A DNA stretch of 12,629 nucleotides from Candidatus Iainarchaeum andersonii SCGC AAA011-E11 (GTDB lineage Archaea; Iainarchaeota; Iainarchaeia; Iainarchaeales; Iainarchaeaceae). The stretch covers positions 1 to 12,629 of the forward strand of contig AQRS01000028.1 of the NCBI GenBank assembly GCA_000402355.1. The letters are read 5' to 3'. Shown in pieces: positions 12,584 to 12,629 of the stretch. A program made the position numbers and the translations under genes. Positions within the stretch are counted from its first letter, which is position 1, and each line of letters starts with the position of its first letter. Below the pieces are notes generated by a model. That model was not told the DNA's origin, did not search any database, and saw only the letters and a program-made list of their open reading frames with translations.

Positions 12584-12629
12584 TGATTTCGCTCAACAGT
12601 TTCGGCTGTTGGGTGCGAGTACCATCTCA

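Noticed and set aside
12594..12611. Short inverted repeat CAACAG/CTGTTG near the right edge
   Set aside because: A 6-bp stem with a 6-nt loop is weak, and the flanking sequence ends at the window edge. I looked for a tRNA end here and found no T-loop pattern.

Overview
This window reads as a compact archaeal chromosome segment, probably from a DPANN lineage such as Diapherotrites or Micrarchaeota. That assignment is inference from gene content and style, not phylogeny. The archaeal evidence is direct: Taw3 (wyosine-type tRNA modification), stand-alone Elp3, aPelota, an ABCE1/RLI ribosome recycling ATPase, a FlaI-type secretion ATPase tail, and pilin-like proteins with class III signal peptides. 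Several genes have a TATA-like box about 26-32 nt before the start codon, which suggests leaderless transcripts. Genes inside operons instead carry GGTGA-type Shine-Dalgarno sites.

Layout, left to right. Positions 1-353 (+) hold the C-terminal end of a type IV pilus/archaellum-type secretion ATPase. Positions 302-1495 (-) hold taw3 followed by thpR, two RNA enzymes. Positions 1571-2377 (+) encode a secreted beta-rich protein of unknown function, facing elp3 (2374-4086, -). Positions 4146-5378 (+) form a three-gene island: a winged-helix protein, a small Rossmann-like protein that resembles a minimal CARF domain, and a membrane-anchored nuclease related to archaeal Holliday junction resolvases. 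A perfect hairpin and a direct repeat lie between the last two. Pelota (5384-6424, -) and ABCE1 (6479-8257, +) are divergent and share a 54-bp intergenic region that contains a perfect palindrome. Next is asnB (8311-9729, +). Facing it, positions 9726-11459 (-) hold four overlapping genes for pilin-like proteins. Finally, a JAMM metalloprotease and a 2,3-bisphosphoglycerate-dependent phosphoglycerate mutase are translationally coupled (11496-12550, -).

How the genes work together. The conserved core is translation quality: Elp3 (U34) and Taw3 (G37) both modify the tRNA anticodon loop, ThpR is an RNA-end enzyme, and Pelota plus ABCE1 rescue and split stalled ribosomes. The four pilin-like proteins and the secretion ATPase tail point to a type IV pilus-like surface system. 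The island at 4146-5378 is the least explained part and the best candidate for something new. No gap without a gene exceeds 140 bases inside the window. I saw no rRNA, convincing tRNA, CRISPR array or insertion sequence.
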